Assembly (NCBI GenBank): GCA_025201375.1
Contig: JAIWZP010000007.1
Coordinates: 62,001-126,000 of the forward strand
DNA: 64,000 bases
Direction of reading: 5' to 3'
Source of the DNA: Gongronella butleri
Taxonomy: Eukaryota > Mucoromycota > Mucoromycetes > Mucorales > Cunninghamellaceae
The notes under the pieces are model-generated. The model worked only from the letters and a program-made list of their open reading frames with translations. It was not told where the DNA came from and made no database searches. This document shows positions 11,109 through 22,046 of the stretch, piece by piece (the first letter of the stretch is position 1; each line of letters opens with the position of its first letter). The position numbers and the translations under genes were made by a program.

Positions 11109-11893
11109 TCACATGGTGCCCAAGATTGGGCATATTTTTGTGTTTTGTGCTTGAGAAGATGAAGTATGTGGCCAAAACGCGGGCGCCGGCGAGCGCGTTT
11201 GCGTGCGCACACAACATATGCCGACAGACGGAGGGAAACGAAAAAAAAAAAACGAGGGGCGTTGTGGTGGGAGAAAAAAAATTTACCATTGTGGTTTTTG
11301 GTGCGATTGCCCATGAAATTGTAGGAGGGTTGCCATTGTGGTGTTTGATGCGCGAGGTACGGGACGATTCTGCGGCGAGCATTGATGAACCAATTGCTGA
11401 TTTGGCTCATGGTCAATTGTGTTTCCTGCTGCAAGGCGGCTTTTTCGATTTCCGAAGGGTATGGGTGATCAATGTGGGCGAGCAGCCATTGCTTGAGTGT
11501 GGCGGTCACTTGTTTGGGCAGATTGCCGCGTCGTTTTTGCCTGAGGAGCGATGGCGGCACCACAGGCACCACCGACAAGGCCACGACGCGCCCATTGGCT
11601 GCGTCGGAGCTTGGAGGGTCGCACATGACGCGTGGTTTGACGCGTGGAGATAAATGAGGCGAGGATGATGCCAATTCCGGCGACAATGGCATCGAGTCGC
11701 TGCTGCTGTTGCTGATGCTGCGGCGCCTAGACGGAAACAGCAAGCGATCGTCACCTCCTTGACAAACGGCGATCCAAAGGCGCCCATTGAGCTCCATCCG
11801 GTTGTGGATTTGCTCCTTTCTTTCGTCAGGTACAGAACTATACACATTGCTGGTATAATCAAACAGAATCGTCGGGCAAAAATGACGAGGCAT
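11109..11893 (-). CDS. TALE-class homeobox transcription factor (3' end uncertain)
   Basis: The main exon (11893-11287) carries a TALE homeodomain near its end: KRRGNLPKQVTATLKQWLLA for the N-terminal arm and helix 1, the three-residue TALE extension with PYP (HIDHPYPSEIEKAA), and helix 3 with SNWFINARRRIVPYL. Asn and Arg at the helix 3 DNA-contact positions are intact. Before it is a Ser-rich segment (RRSISNSSSDSMPLSPELAS). Shortly after the homeodomain a GTAAAT donor follows the codons for RTKNHN. One phase-compatible acceptor (CTCAAG at 11150) adds a 41-nt last exon ending at 11109, giving about 215 residues, but that junction is weak. The start is also uncertain, since a second in-frame ATG (position 11797) is equally plausible. 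Fungal TALE proteins control mating or developmental programmes; the role here is unknown. Confidence 0.78.
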
Positions 11894-12881
11894 GACAAAA
11901 AAACGGCCTTTAATATAAAAAAACAAGAAAGAGATAAAAAAAAAACCGAATTGCCTTGACAGCATCCAAGTTTATAATCAAATGATGGAATGATTCGAGG
12001 GGGATTTGCTGTCATGTTGCTATTTTTGGCTGGCTGCATGATCAACGCAATCTTTTTTCGTGCGTGAGTCCGTTCTCTCCACCAATGGGCCTCATGCTCG
12101 CCCCCCCTCCCCAATTGCTTTGCTCCTGAAATCTCTCTGGAGAGTGCCCATCAAACATCAAGCATGGCGATGATCTCAAGACCAGCACCCCCTCGTTCTT
12201 TCCCCCTTCTTGCTCCTTTTTTTTTTGCTGGAAAAAAGTGCGAATAAAATAAAAAAAAAAAGAGAGAGAGCACCCATTTTTTCCCATTTTCTTGACAGAG
12301 CCGATGCACTGTGCGCCCCCTCCCCTTGTCACCGTGCATGTGATGATGCAATGGGCTTCTGTATTCCAGCCGCCCCTCCTTTTGGTAGTTTTTCCACCCA
12401 TCTGCAATGCTCTGAAAAGCTCCATATCCGCGTATGGACCAATGCATGCGCATGGCAGCGATCGATATATGCCCATGATGAGCATGAGCCACTACTGCCT
12501 TGTCGTGACGCCATGAACTTGCGTAAAACGTAAAAAAAATCGAAAATTGTGACGTCGACCATGTCATTCATGCTGAGCACGGTCCTTGTGCAGCTGGTGA
12601 TGGCTCACCTCCCCCCCCCCTTTCACCAATAAATGACATGTCGAGTTGCATGAGCAACAATTGACGCCATTGGCTGTCATGCTCCATAGAGGTAAATAAA
12701 AAGGGGGAGAATCAATGCTGTCAACAATCATCGTGTTTCTACTTTTTTTGGCATCTTGGACATTTTACGAATTTGAACCCCCGCAGATTCAACGTCCGAT
12801 TGGCATTGCTCAAAGAAGGGGGCGCAATTTTGGCAAGCAAATTTTTTTGTCCTTCCCTGTTCACGTTTTTTTTTTTTTCAG
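11894..12881. other. Divergent intergenic region between TALE gene and RRP41
   Basis: About 1 kb with A/T tracts and a C10 run near 12610. No convincing coding segment on either strand. It must contain the promoters of both flanking, divergently transcribed genes. A T12-CAG just before the RRP41 ATG could be a 3' splice site of a 5'-UTR intron. Confidence 0.5.
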
Positions 12882-12888
12882 AGTTGCC

Positions 12889-13940
12889 ATGGTAAGTTTT
12901 TCTTCACACATGCATCTCCCGACGCGTTATCTGCACCTCACAACATGAGACTCACGCGATCTGTCATTTTTAGTCACGACAAGAGCTTTTGACGCCTGAA
13001 GGTATACAATATCCGGCGGCAAAGCCTCTCTTTTCCACTGTTTTCGTTGCTGATCTGTTGTTTTTAAAAAGGTCTTCGCGTGGACGGACGACGTGCGCAC
13101 GAATTGCGCCGCATTACGGCCAAAACATCGGTTTTCAGCCAGTCGGACGGGTCGGCCTACTTGGAACAGGGCAACACAAAGTGTCTTGTGGCCGTGTACG
13201 GCCCGCGCGAAGCGCGCCACCGCATGCAAGCGCAGGCCGACCGCGCCATCATCAATGTCGAGTTCATTGTCGCGCCATTCAGCACCACCGAGCGCAAAAA
13301 GCGGTCGAAAAACGACAAGTAAGAACCAAAATGGACTCCAAATGGGGTAAAAACGATAAAAAGACACGTATTTTGACACATTTTTCTTTTGACAGACAGT
13401 CGCTCGAGATTGGCGCGTTCATCCGGCAGACGTTTGAGCCTGTGATTCTGTTGAGCCAGTTTCCGCGCTCGCAAATCGATGTTTATATCCAAATCTTCCA
13501 GCACGACGGCGGCATCCTCGCAACGTGCATCAATGCCACGACCATGGCACTGATTGACGCCGGCATCCCCATGGTCGACTTTGTGTGCGCCTGCTCGGCC
13601 GGCGCCATTGAAAAAGTCCCCGTGCTGGACCTCAACAACCTCGAAGAGTCCGCAGACACCCCCGAGCTCACGCTCGCCATCTTGCCACGCACCAACAAGG
13701 TCAATCTTTTGGAGGTAAATCTACAACAGCACGAGCAGAAAGGAAAAAGAGAAATAGTGCGGCTTTTTGACACGCATTTGTGCGTCTTTTGTATTTTTGA
13801 AGCTGCAATCTCGGTTACACATTGAAGAATTGGAAGGCGTCATGAGCCTTGCCAAGGACGGCTGTATCAAGGTGCATGAAACGCTGGACCAGGTCGTTCG
13901 ACGCAACATGGAGCATTTCATCGAGCGCATGAATGCTTGA
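12889..13940 (+). CDS. SKI6: Exosome core subunit RRP41 (RNase PH family)
   Basis: Five exons (12889-12891, 12974-13001, 13072-13318, 13396-13714, 13803-13940) keep one frame and give 244 residues, matching yeast Ski6/Rrp41 (246). MSRQELLTPEGLRVDGRRAH is the typical start. QSDGSAYLEQGNTKCLVAVY, YGPREARHRMQAQADRAIIN and the GAFIRQTFEPVILLSQFPRS segment are hallmarks of the eukaryotic RNase PH-type subunit. IQIFQHDGGILATCINATTM and DAGIPMVDFVCACSAG follow. The protein is one of six ring subunits of the nuclear and cytoplasmic RNA exosome; in eukaryotes the ring is catalytically inert. The first coding exon consists only of the ATG, immediately followed by GTAAGT. A possible splice acceptor 7 nt upstream would make it a 10-nt exon. 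Confidence 0.95.
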
Positions 13941-14103
13941 TTTCCTATTTTTTTTTCTTTTTTTCTCCCATTTGACTTGTACATAGTCTTTTTTTTCGGC
14001 CTTTTGCTTGCCTGATTTTACCCCCTCTCTCATCTCTTTTGCTCGTCTTTCATAGTGTATTAAAGCATTTGTCCTTTTTTTCTCTTACTTTGCAAGCGAC
14101 GTC

Positions 14104-14181
14104 ATGTCTATGGACCGTTTAATTGAGGATCACGCGACGCGACACGCCGCGGTGTCCATGAATGCCTTTGCCAAGCAGTAG
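14104..14181 (+). CDS. Orphan 25-codon ORF, possibly a truncated gene start
   Basis: ATG followed by codons for MSMDRLIEDHATRHAAVSMN then about five more residues and TAG. It is preceded by a pyrimidine-rich leader like those of real genes here and uses GC-rich codons like its neighbours. Recognisable repeat A sequence begins about 90 bp downstream. It could be the 5' remnant of a gene cut by the repeat, a short 3'-UTR ORF of RRP41, or chance. No family recognised. Confidence 0.25.
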   Translation: MSMDRLIEDHATRHAAVSMNAFAKQ

Positions 14182-14269
14182 GCAATGCATCCATTGCTAC
14201 CAATGCACATCGGATCACACCGGATTTCGTAAAAACGGCCGAATTAACTCTATTTCGCAAGTTTGTAAT

Positions 14270-15165
14270 GCAACTCGCCCACCGGTCTCAGCAGGATCCC
14301 CCGAAGCGTGTCAAAAGTGAATTGGGGTGCTAAAAACACCGAGTTGAGGTCAACTTGTAGCTGTCAATGAACATAGCGGCTCATCAAGTGCAAATCAAAA
14401 TTTTAGCCGTGACGAATCCCCAAACCAAAATCAAAAAAAATAAATCCCTGTAATTGCGCCAAACTGGAACACTGGTTGAAGCGTTCAGAGAAACCACCAA
14501 AAATGCTAAAAGCAAGCGCAGTCTATCTGCTCAATCACGAGCAATGCGCAATGTTACATTAAATTTCAATGGCAAATTGCGCTGGAAAAACGCGACATAA
14601 ACGCCGCGCCGACGCGTCCACTAGCAAGAGACATCCCTGGTGCATGGATTGGATTAAGAACAGGCGCGTCGAACTCGACGTTTGACACGGTTTATCACGC
14701 GTCCAAAAACATATATGATTTGAAACCTGCATTTAAAATGCCAAAACGCCACCTTTTTCATTGATCACCGATGTCTACTATGCAGCAGATTGTGCTCTTT
14801 TCGATGGTATGTGTTTCTCGGAGATAGGTGCATTTTTCATCGACATGACCTTGAGTCAAAAATAAACCCTCAAACACAATTTGCGCCAAACCCAGCCAAT
14901 GGACCCTTGGTTTTTAGTTGATTTCCGTCGGTAAATGAGCTGTGCGTACCATGTGGTTGAATGGCGTGGCGATTTGAGGTCCTAAAGTTCGCTCTTTTTC
15001 GAAGGTCGACTGTACCCCTAGGAAAATCTGCAATTTTTGAAAATCGGCATCGCTCGTCATCTAATGATTGCAATGACGCAAGGGTGGGCTCATTCGAACG
15101 AGATAACGTGGGATGCCCGGTACAAGCAACTTAATCTCTGGTAAATTGTACGTTCATGGACATTT
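14270..15165 (+). repeat. Dispersed repeat A, copy 1
   Basis: A diverged direct copy of 35545-36405. Shared blocks in the same order include AACCAAAATC, GAATTGCGCCAA-type, AATCACGAGCAATG, GCGCTG/CAGGAAAAACGCG, ACGCGTCCA-TAGCAAGAGAC, GATTAAGAACA, CATTGATCACCGA, GTGTTTCTCGGAGA, TTTTTA-TGATTT-CGTCGG and GGCTCATTCGAA. It is interrupted by many substitutions and small indels. No long ORF, terminal repeats or target-site duplication is obvious. The following 400 bp to the MFS gene hold no gene. Confidence 0.85.
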
Positions 15166-15586
15166 GATGTAAAACAATCAAATAGCTCAAACCACGATAA
15201 TTCTCGGCAAACACCTTATCAGACAACTTTTTTTTTTCAATTGCACAGCACGTAACAACTGCAACAGAGGCCTCAAAACATGTCCGGGAGCCTAATTCAA
15301 ATCGATTCAAGCGCTAATAGACAAACATAAATTTGTTGACGATCCGATATCTGATCAAGTTCCAATCTTTACCAATCCATCAACCAACGACAACGGGCAA
15401 GGTCAGTAATAGGCCGGCACATATGGTCCGCGTTTTTAAGCGTTTACAACAAGAATCACATCTTTTTTTTATTAACATTAGAAATTTCTAGCGTCGACGC
15501 GTCTCGTACTCGCGCAGTACAGCCTCAATGGATCGATTCATGGTTTCTATACTCGTGAAAAAGTGGATGTGAGTGAGTAAAAATTG

Positions 15587-17498
15587 TCAATGGCTCACTT
15601 TTTTTTTTGGAATTTTACCTGGCACATAATAGTAAGTAAAGACGAGGGCAAAGAGAGCGATGCCTGCAAAGATGACAAATGTGTATCCCTGGATTGCGCC
15701 AAGAAGGACAGGGAAGAAGAGCGCCATGACAAAGTTAATGAGCCAATGGAGGCAAGTGGCGAGGCCGCCAATGGTGGTGGAGGCATACGTTGGGGCCATG
15801 TCGATGGTCAGGACCCATGGAATCGGGCCCATGCCGAGCGAGTAGACGGCGACGTAGCCAAGCAATCCAACGGCAAGCAGTGCGGGCAGATGGTAAAAGA
15901 TGCCAAAGAAGGTGACGATGGAAAAGACGGCCGTGCCCAATTGCGACGCGAGGAGCAGCTTGCGTCTTCCTGCACGGTCGATGAGGGCGATGGCGACGAC
16001 GGTGAGAAGCATATTGATGAGCGCGTCTGCGGTTGCGAGGATGGCGATTGTCCATGGGCTTGTGAATGTAATGGCGAAGACCATGGTGGAATAGTAGATG
16101 ATGGCCGACATGCCCATGAGTTGCTGGAGAGCGTGCAGCATCAGCAGCGTGATGGTCATGCGCCGCAGCGTCGCATCACGTCCGAGTGCCAAAAGGGACA
16201 TTTGCTGCTCCATTGGACGACGATGGACAATCCCGTGTTCACAGTTGCCCTTTTCGCTTGCATTTGGCCCAATCATCTGTTCCTCGTCCTCGTCGCCCGA
16301 ATCTTGCTCCGCCTTGGCGTCCGGAAGACGCGTATCCAGGCGCTGATGCTCGTCATCCGATTCATGATCATCATCGTCGTCATCGTCCGACCCGTGCGCA
16401 AGATCTTGCTCCTTTTTGATCGATTGCGCGCCAATGAGCGTTGCTTGATCCGAAATGGACGTGACACGTGCCAATTCACGCTGCTGCGCCGATTTGAGGT
16501 CCACAGGCTTCGTCGGCAGCGGCTCCTTCGCAACTGATCCGGCCGCCGCTTCGCCAACCTGCCCCTGGATCATCTCGTAGAATTCTCGGTCCACATCCGT
16601 ATTGCCGCGCAATTGCTGCAGCGCGTGTCGTGCCTTTTCAACCTTGTTCATGCTAATCAGCCACCGAGGCGACTCAGTGCACGGCACCATCAAAATGATT
16701 TGAACAAGCGATGGCACGCCTGCAAACGCGTAACAAAGTCGCCACCAAGGCACCGTCGCGAGGAACATGCCGATCAATGTCGTCAAAAAGATCCCCAGCG
16801 CCACAAACAATCTTGAGAGAAAAAAAACACGTCAATATCGCGTCAATTTACAAAACCGAGCGATTTTCCTTACGGATGGAAGCAGCCCATGGCACCGCGT
16901 GCACGAATGGTGGAGATTTCGCCAATATAAGTTGGAATCACCATTGAACACATGCCACACGAAAGACCCACGACGACACGCCCCACAATGAACATGGTCG
17001 TTGAGACAGAAAGGGCAATCACAATGCTGCCCACGATGAATCCGGCATTGCTGAGCATGATGGTGCGCTTGCGCCCCATCTTGGACTGGAAGTACACGCT
17101 GCCAATACCTCCAAAGAAGCCGCCAATGCAAAAAGAAGCCACGGCAAACGCCCTAGATAGAGAGAAAAAATTAGTACTCTCAAAAAAAATTCAAAATTAG
17201 CCATCAATTACCAGCTGTACGTCGACATGGGCAGACAATCAGGAAAAGCTGGATTTGTGAGATGCGCATTGCCTGTGGGGCAATTGTGTGTCACCTCGCC
17301 CGGCACATTGGGTGATCTGGCGCGTAAAAAAAAAAAAAAAAAAAAAAAAAGTGAGAAAAAAGCATCATATTTTGACCCTGGAGGCAGCGATTGAGCTTAC
17401 CCCATGATCCAGCCGAGCGACAAGGACGTCAGCGAGGCCACCATGACGCAATACACCATGTATTTTGGCGCGGTCGCTTCTGTGGATTCAGACATCAT
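15587..17498 (-). CDS. MFS sugar transporter (GLUT/HXT-like) with acidic central loop
   Basis: Four exons (17498-17401, 17316-17212, 17152-16874, 16811-15587) encode 568 residues with about 12 membrane segments. Family motifs in order: GRKRTIM after TM2, GRVVVGLSCGMCSMVIPTYI and GEISTIRARGAMG (the E-x-x-x-x-x-x-R-G motif), ESPRWL after TM6, QQLMGMSAIIYYS in TM7, DRAGRRKLLL, and GMGPIPWVLTIDMAP in TM10. This is the sugar porter family, so it probably imports hexoses across the plasma membrane by facilitation or proton symport; substrate not determinable. The central cytosolic loop is unusually long (roughly 130 residues) and very acidic (GSDDDDDDDHESDDEHQR), a likely site for phosphorylation or endocytic control. 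An extracellular loop after TM1 contains Cys and an NxT-like site. Confidence 0.92.
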
Positions 17499-18019
17499 CT
17501 TGAAACGACGGACAAAATGCAAAATTCTGCAAAAGGATAAAAAAAAGATACAAGAGCGAGAAAGAAAAACAAGAGACAGTCTAATGGCTACCTGACAGCC
17601 CTTTGGGATGCAATCCCATGGGATCGCCGGACGTACCCCTCCACTTTATTGTCACAACCCCCGCCGCCCATGCCTCTTTGTTTTTTTACGAAATGAGCCC
17701 GGCATTTTTGCGCGCCTTGCTTGTTGCAAAAGCACCATTGGGTTATTTTTGTAGTTTATTTTGTTTCATTTTGTCGTCCCAAGAGTCGTTTGCGATGGCC
17801 ATTGCATTGTTTTTTTTTTGACAATTTTGGCTTTTTGCATGGCATGTCGCGGTCGTTGGCCTCAATGGGGATCCTCTGGCGATCCGCTGGCGGACTTTTT
17901 TTTTGTGATTGCATGAATTTGCGATAAATTTGAGAAATTGGAGTCTATGGGGGTGCCAATTTTGGCGATGCTTTTTATTGAAAGGTGGATGATGGGAAGT
18001 GAAGAGTGACAGAATGAAC
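17499..18019. other. Short spacer between MFS and TRM6 genes
   Basis: AT-rich, no coding signal or repeat recognised. It includes the MFS promoter region and the TRM6 3' flank (both genes on the minus strand). Confidence 0.5.
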
Positions 18020-19883
18020 CTATTTTGCCATGTCGACGTCGCCGTCTGCGTCGGCATTGACATTGGCGGCCTCGGCTTTTGCCGCTTTGGCGGCGATGCG
18101 GCGCTTTTTAGACTCGATGCACGCGTCGTCAAACTCGTCGGGGGTGTCAATGACACGGATGGCAGACAACAAATAACCGCCGCCTGCACTCATGGTCATT
18201 TCAGGGTGTGTTCGCCCAGGGAGCACCTAGAAAAGAGGAGGAGGCGGATCAGCAACAAAAAAAAAAAAAAAAGCAAAAAAAGAGAAAAAGAAAAACGCGC
18301 AACTTTGCTTTTACCTGATACCGACGCAAGAAGCTCTCGCTAATGTCGCTTTCGATATAGTCCCTTGACTTGCGCATATACTCTGCGGCCGGGACGAGCG
18401 GCTCCTTGGCATGGCTGTACACGACAATCGGCCGTGAGCCCGACAAGTATGGCGTGAGTTTCTCAATGATGCTCTTTGTGTCATAATAAGACGAGATGAT
18501 CACACTAACCAAAAAAAAAAAAAAAAAAAGAGCGCGTCAGTGGCCCCCTCCATGAATATAAACACCAATTTGCGCCAAAAGAGACGCGTCAAAAGAGCTT
18601 TTTCGCGTTTTACCCATCGAAATTGCCCTCAAAGAGCAACTCTCGCGAACGATTACGGTCTTCCAGCGAGCGTTTCTTGCGCTCCAGCACCCTTCGGTTC
18701 TCTTCGGTCATGTCGTCCAGCTGCTCCTGCGGTTTGTCGGTCCACACCTCTAATTTTCATGTCCACAAGCAAGAAAATGGTCAGCTTCATGCTATTTTTC
18801 TTTTTTAATTGCTTTACCTTGAGGATCTTCAGGGTTGATGCGTGCGAGGGGCACCGTGTGAATGGTATTTTGAATCTTTTTGGACAGATTCAGGTAGCGT
18901 AAAATGTCAAAGTTGTGATTGTCATTGTCGTGGATAGCAACAATGGTGCCGTAGCCGGCCATACGTTCGGCAGCGGCCGTCACAATGAGGCCCTGCGTGT
19001 CGTCAAAGATCAGCAGCTTGGCATTGGCGCGCACATTGGCCCTGCTGAGCAATTGCGACAGCGTGTCGTTGCGAAGATAGCTACACATGCGCCGAAACAA
19101 AAAAAAAAAAAAAAAAAAAAAAGGTCAACATGCGCGTTCCAATAGACTTGGCTAAATTTTTACTTGATCTTGTCGGGATTCTTGTTGAAAAAAAAGTCGG
19201 TGATCGTATACAAGGTGGGGCGCACGGGCGTAAACACCTTCATGAACCTGGCAAAAGAATAGTAAAAAAAGGATCAATGTTGGATGCATGATCGTTTGAC
19301 ATTTTGAAGCGCGCTTACTTTTTTTTCTTGCGCTCAATGTACTTGTGCTTTGAGTATTCTGTCTTTTGGTCGAATTGTGCATGGGAGCTGACAATGCGCT
19401 GGATGAGATCCTCCGAGTCCAGCTCGCCGCTGTGGCTGTCCTGCTTCATCTGTTCGACCTGAGCGTGCGTCAATGTCTGCACCTTGCTTGTGTCCTGGAT
19501 GCTCTGGTTGTTGGCCTTGGTTTCCTCGACGGCCTCGAGCGAAAAATTCTTGATGGGCCGGATGTTGCCCTTTTTGTCGTAAATCTCGTACGAAAGCCCG
19601 TATGGCTGCCCAATAAGATTGTTGGACTGGAACGAGCCAAACTTGCCAAGCTGTATCGTTCTACAAGCATGAGAAAGAGAGCAATTGAGCCCACGAGAAA
19701 GCAAAAAATGAGCTCTTTTTTTTTTTTTTTTTACGTGTCGGCGTGCAAGTTGATCAGCTTGAGATTGCCGCTTGGCATATGAATCAAAACGTATTGGTTC
19801 TCCATAACATGAGGGAAATCGTCGTCAAGATCGTCCTTGATGTCCTCGGGCGCACGCATCGCCTCGATCTTTGTATCGGCCAT
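18020..19883 (-). CDS. TRM6: tRNA (adenine-58-N1)-methyltransferase non-catalytic subunit TRM6
   Basis: Seven exons (19883-19735, 19660-19319, 19247-19164, 19080-18818, 18749-18614, 18504-18315, 18226-18020) give 456 residues in one frame. Diagnostic stretches: IQLGKFGSFQSNNLIGQPYG, YEIYDKKGNIRPIKNFSLE, KFMKVFTPVRPTLYTITDFF, LLIFDDTQGLIVTAAAERM, ELLFEGNFDGVIISSYYD and VLPGRTHPEMTMSAGGGYLL. TRM6 pairs with the catalytic TRM61 to make m1A58 in tRNA, including initiator tRNA, in the nucleus. The catalytic SAM motif is degenerate, as expected for this subunit. One junction sits in a coded polylysine (IERKKKK) whose A-run abuts the donor. The acidic C-terminus (DADGDVDMAK) is not conserved. Confidence 0.95.
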
Positions 19884-20149
19884 GGTGGAAACAAAAAAAA
19901 AAAAAAAAGTAAAGAGGAAAGAAAGCCGAATTGGGCGACTGGTGGCTGCTTTTTCCTCTATTACGAATCCGCCAAACTCCGGTCCACACTGGCAAATGCT
20001 CTGATCACACTTTTTGACGCGTCGCCGCTTCCAATGGCTCGATATCTTTGTGATTTATGAACAATTGGAGTATAAAAAAAGGGGGGGGGGGCAATTCTTT
20101 ATTTCAATCGATTTAATTTAAAAAAAGACGCAATTGCATCCTTTTTTTT

Positions 20150-22046
20150 TTAAGAGCAGCCGGGGATGTTGTTCCAGCCATTTTGCTGCAGGGCCTCCTG
20201 GACACGGCGGACAAAGGGTCGTTTCTTGGCAATGTCGCTGACTGGTGTGAGCATGATGACCTGGATCAGCTGTGCTAAGCCGTCCAGGGCCTTTAGCTTG
20301 ACGTCTGTGTTGTTGTCGACGTGGTAGAGCAAGATGTCGCAAGCCTGCTTGAGCTCGTGGATACAGGGTCGGAAATAGCAATCTATGTCGATGATCCAAT
20401 TATTGAAGAGCTGGACGAGGGCGAAGGCTGCGGTTGTGCAGCGCTGGAGAGACAATGGGGTAGGCAGGTAGGTCTGGTGGAGGAGGATCCATTGGCCGTG
20501 GTAGCGAATCCAATGCATGTAAAGACAACGCGTGCTCCACACGGAGGCCTGCTTCATGGGCAACGTGGGTAACGACGCGCGGAATGCAATGAGGCTGCGT
20601 TCAATACGTTCGATTTCGCGGTAGGGCGTCTCCTCGGCGTCATTGGCAAAGCATGTACGCCGAATGTCGCGCGTGATCTGACACGCTTGGAACTCGAGCC
20701 ATTGGAAGAGCGCCTGGCGGTCATCCTGTGAGAGCGATGGGTTAAACGCCGTGGTGGTGGACGTGTCGCCGCTGTTGAGGTGCACCTCGTACGGCTTGTT
20801 GTGGAAATGCGACGTGGCCGTGTCCAAAAAGTACAAGAACCAGAGCAAAGAACGTGCGTAGCCCTTGATGTACCGGATGTTGGCATTTTTAAAAATGGTT
20901 TCGTGGTGAGTCTGTGCAATGCCATCCAGCGCCTCTTCGCGGTACAATTGCAGCGACAGGGCCATGCGCACCGCCATTCCGGAATAAATGTAAATGACCG
21001 ATGTGTTGCCGCTTTCCATGTGATATAGGACCAAATTACAAATGGCGTGGCACGTCGCCAGGTTTTGCGTCTCGAAATAGAGGGTCGACAGCAGATGCTT
21101 TGCCCAGCCATAGTATTGTTGTGCCAGACTGATGCATTCGGCCTCGCTAATGTGCAACGAAGCGAATGCCTCGCGATGCCAGCAATAGGCGTGGGGTAAC
21201 ATGTGGCATAGAATCGACGCGTACAATAATTGAAGCGAGGGTGTGGCATCCAGGATCTCCTGGTCCAGCAACATGTCTTGCAATAAGACATTAAAGGGCT
21301 GCACGGCGCCGTGTAGCAGACACGTCTTGTACAAGCTGAGCAAATTCTTGACAATGGTCTGTGGCAGGGGTGGAGGTGGTTGTGTGATTTCCACAGGGTC
21401 GTCGGCCATGGCAAGCATGGTGCTGTCTGGCTGAAGACTGGTAAAGTGCGAAAGGCGGATGGTTGGGAAAATGGCATTGTTGCGTCGCAGCCACGCAGGC
21501 TGGGGCCCCGCAGGTGCCGGTTGGGGCGTCTCATTGTCCAGGGCAAACTGGATGAGGCACTTGTAAATGTCTTGCACGTGCTGCAGGTGCGTGTCAATGG
21601 CAAGGCCACTGGGGTATTTTTGATGAATGTCCCAGCCCGTCAGCGCCTTGGTGCACAAATTGGGCTGGTTGTTCTCTTTGACGAGCGCCTCAATGATGTC
21701 GAATTCGTTTAAAAGAGAGTGGATCTGGTCCTCCAGACCGGCAAACCGATCCCGCAGCGCCGTGCTCTCCAAATCACCAGGCGCATCAAGATATTCGCAT
21801 TCCACCTCAGCAGACATGCATTGGTCACATGACGGCCGCCCTCGCGAGCATTTGGACCTGTGGCGACGACACCTAGAGAAAAAAAAAAAGGGGGACAAAC
21901 AGTGAGCAAAAATAAAGAAAAAGCAAAAAACGTAAACGAAAGCCCACGACTTACCTTTGGCACGACAAAGGCATACGTGCCCTCCTCTTCACAGCTTGCT
22001 TGCTTAATCCATCACACAAAGCCACAAGAGCACCTTCTGTTGCCAT
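20150..22046 (-). CDS. Zn2Cys6 fungal transcription factor
   Basis: Two exons (22046-21955 and 21872-20150) give 604 residues. The intron lies inside the zinc cluster; after splicing it reads CQRCRRHRSKCSRGRPSCDQ and then C-X6-C, the full six-cysteine binuclear cluster near residue 30. A short linker and possible coiled coil follow (RFAGLEDQIHSLLNEFDIIE), then a fungal middle-homology region with SVIYIYSGMAVRMALSLQLY, the signature of the fungal_trans domain, and YARSLLWFLYFLDTA. Such proteins bind CGG-type sites and regulate metabolism or drug response; target genes cannot be inferred. The neighbouring MFS transporter is a candidate target by proximity only. Confidence 0.92.

Noticed and set aside
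15584..16537. A 317-codon plus-strand frame
   Set aside because: Antisense to the MFS transporter exon, whose membrane segments and sugar-porter motifs are clear; the plus reading is charged low-complexity.
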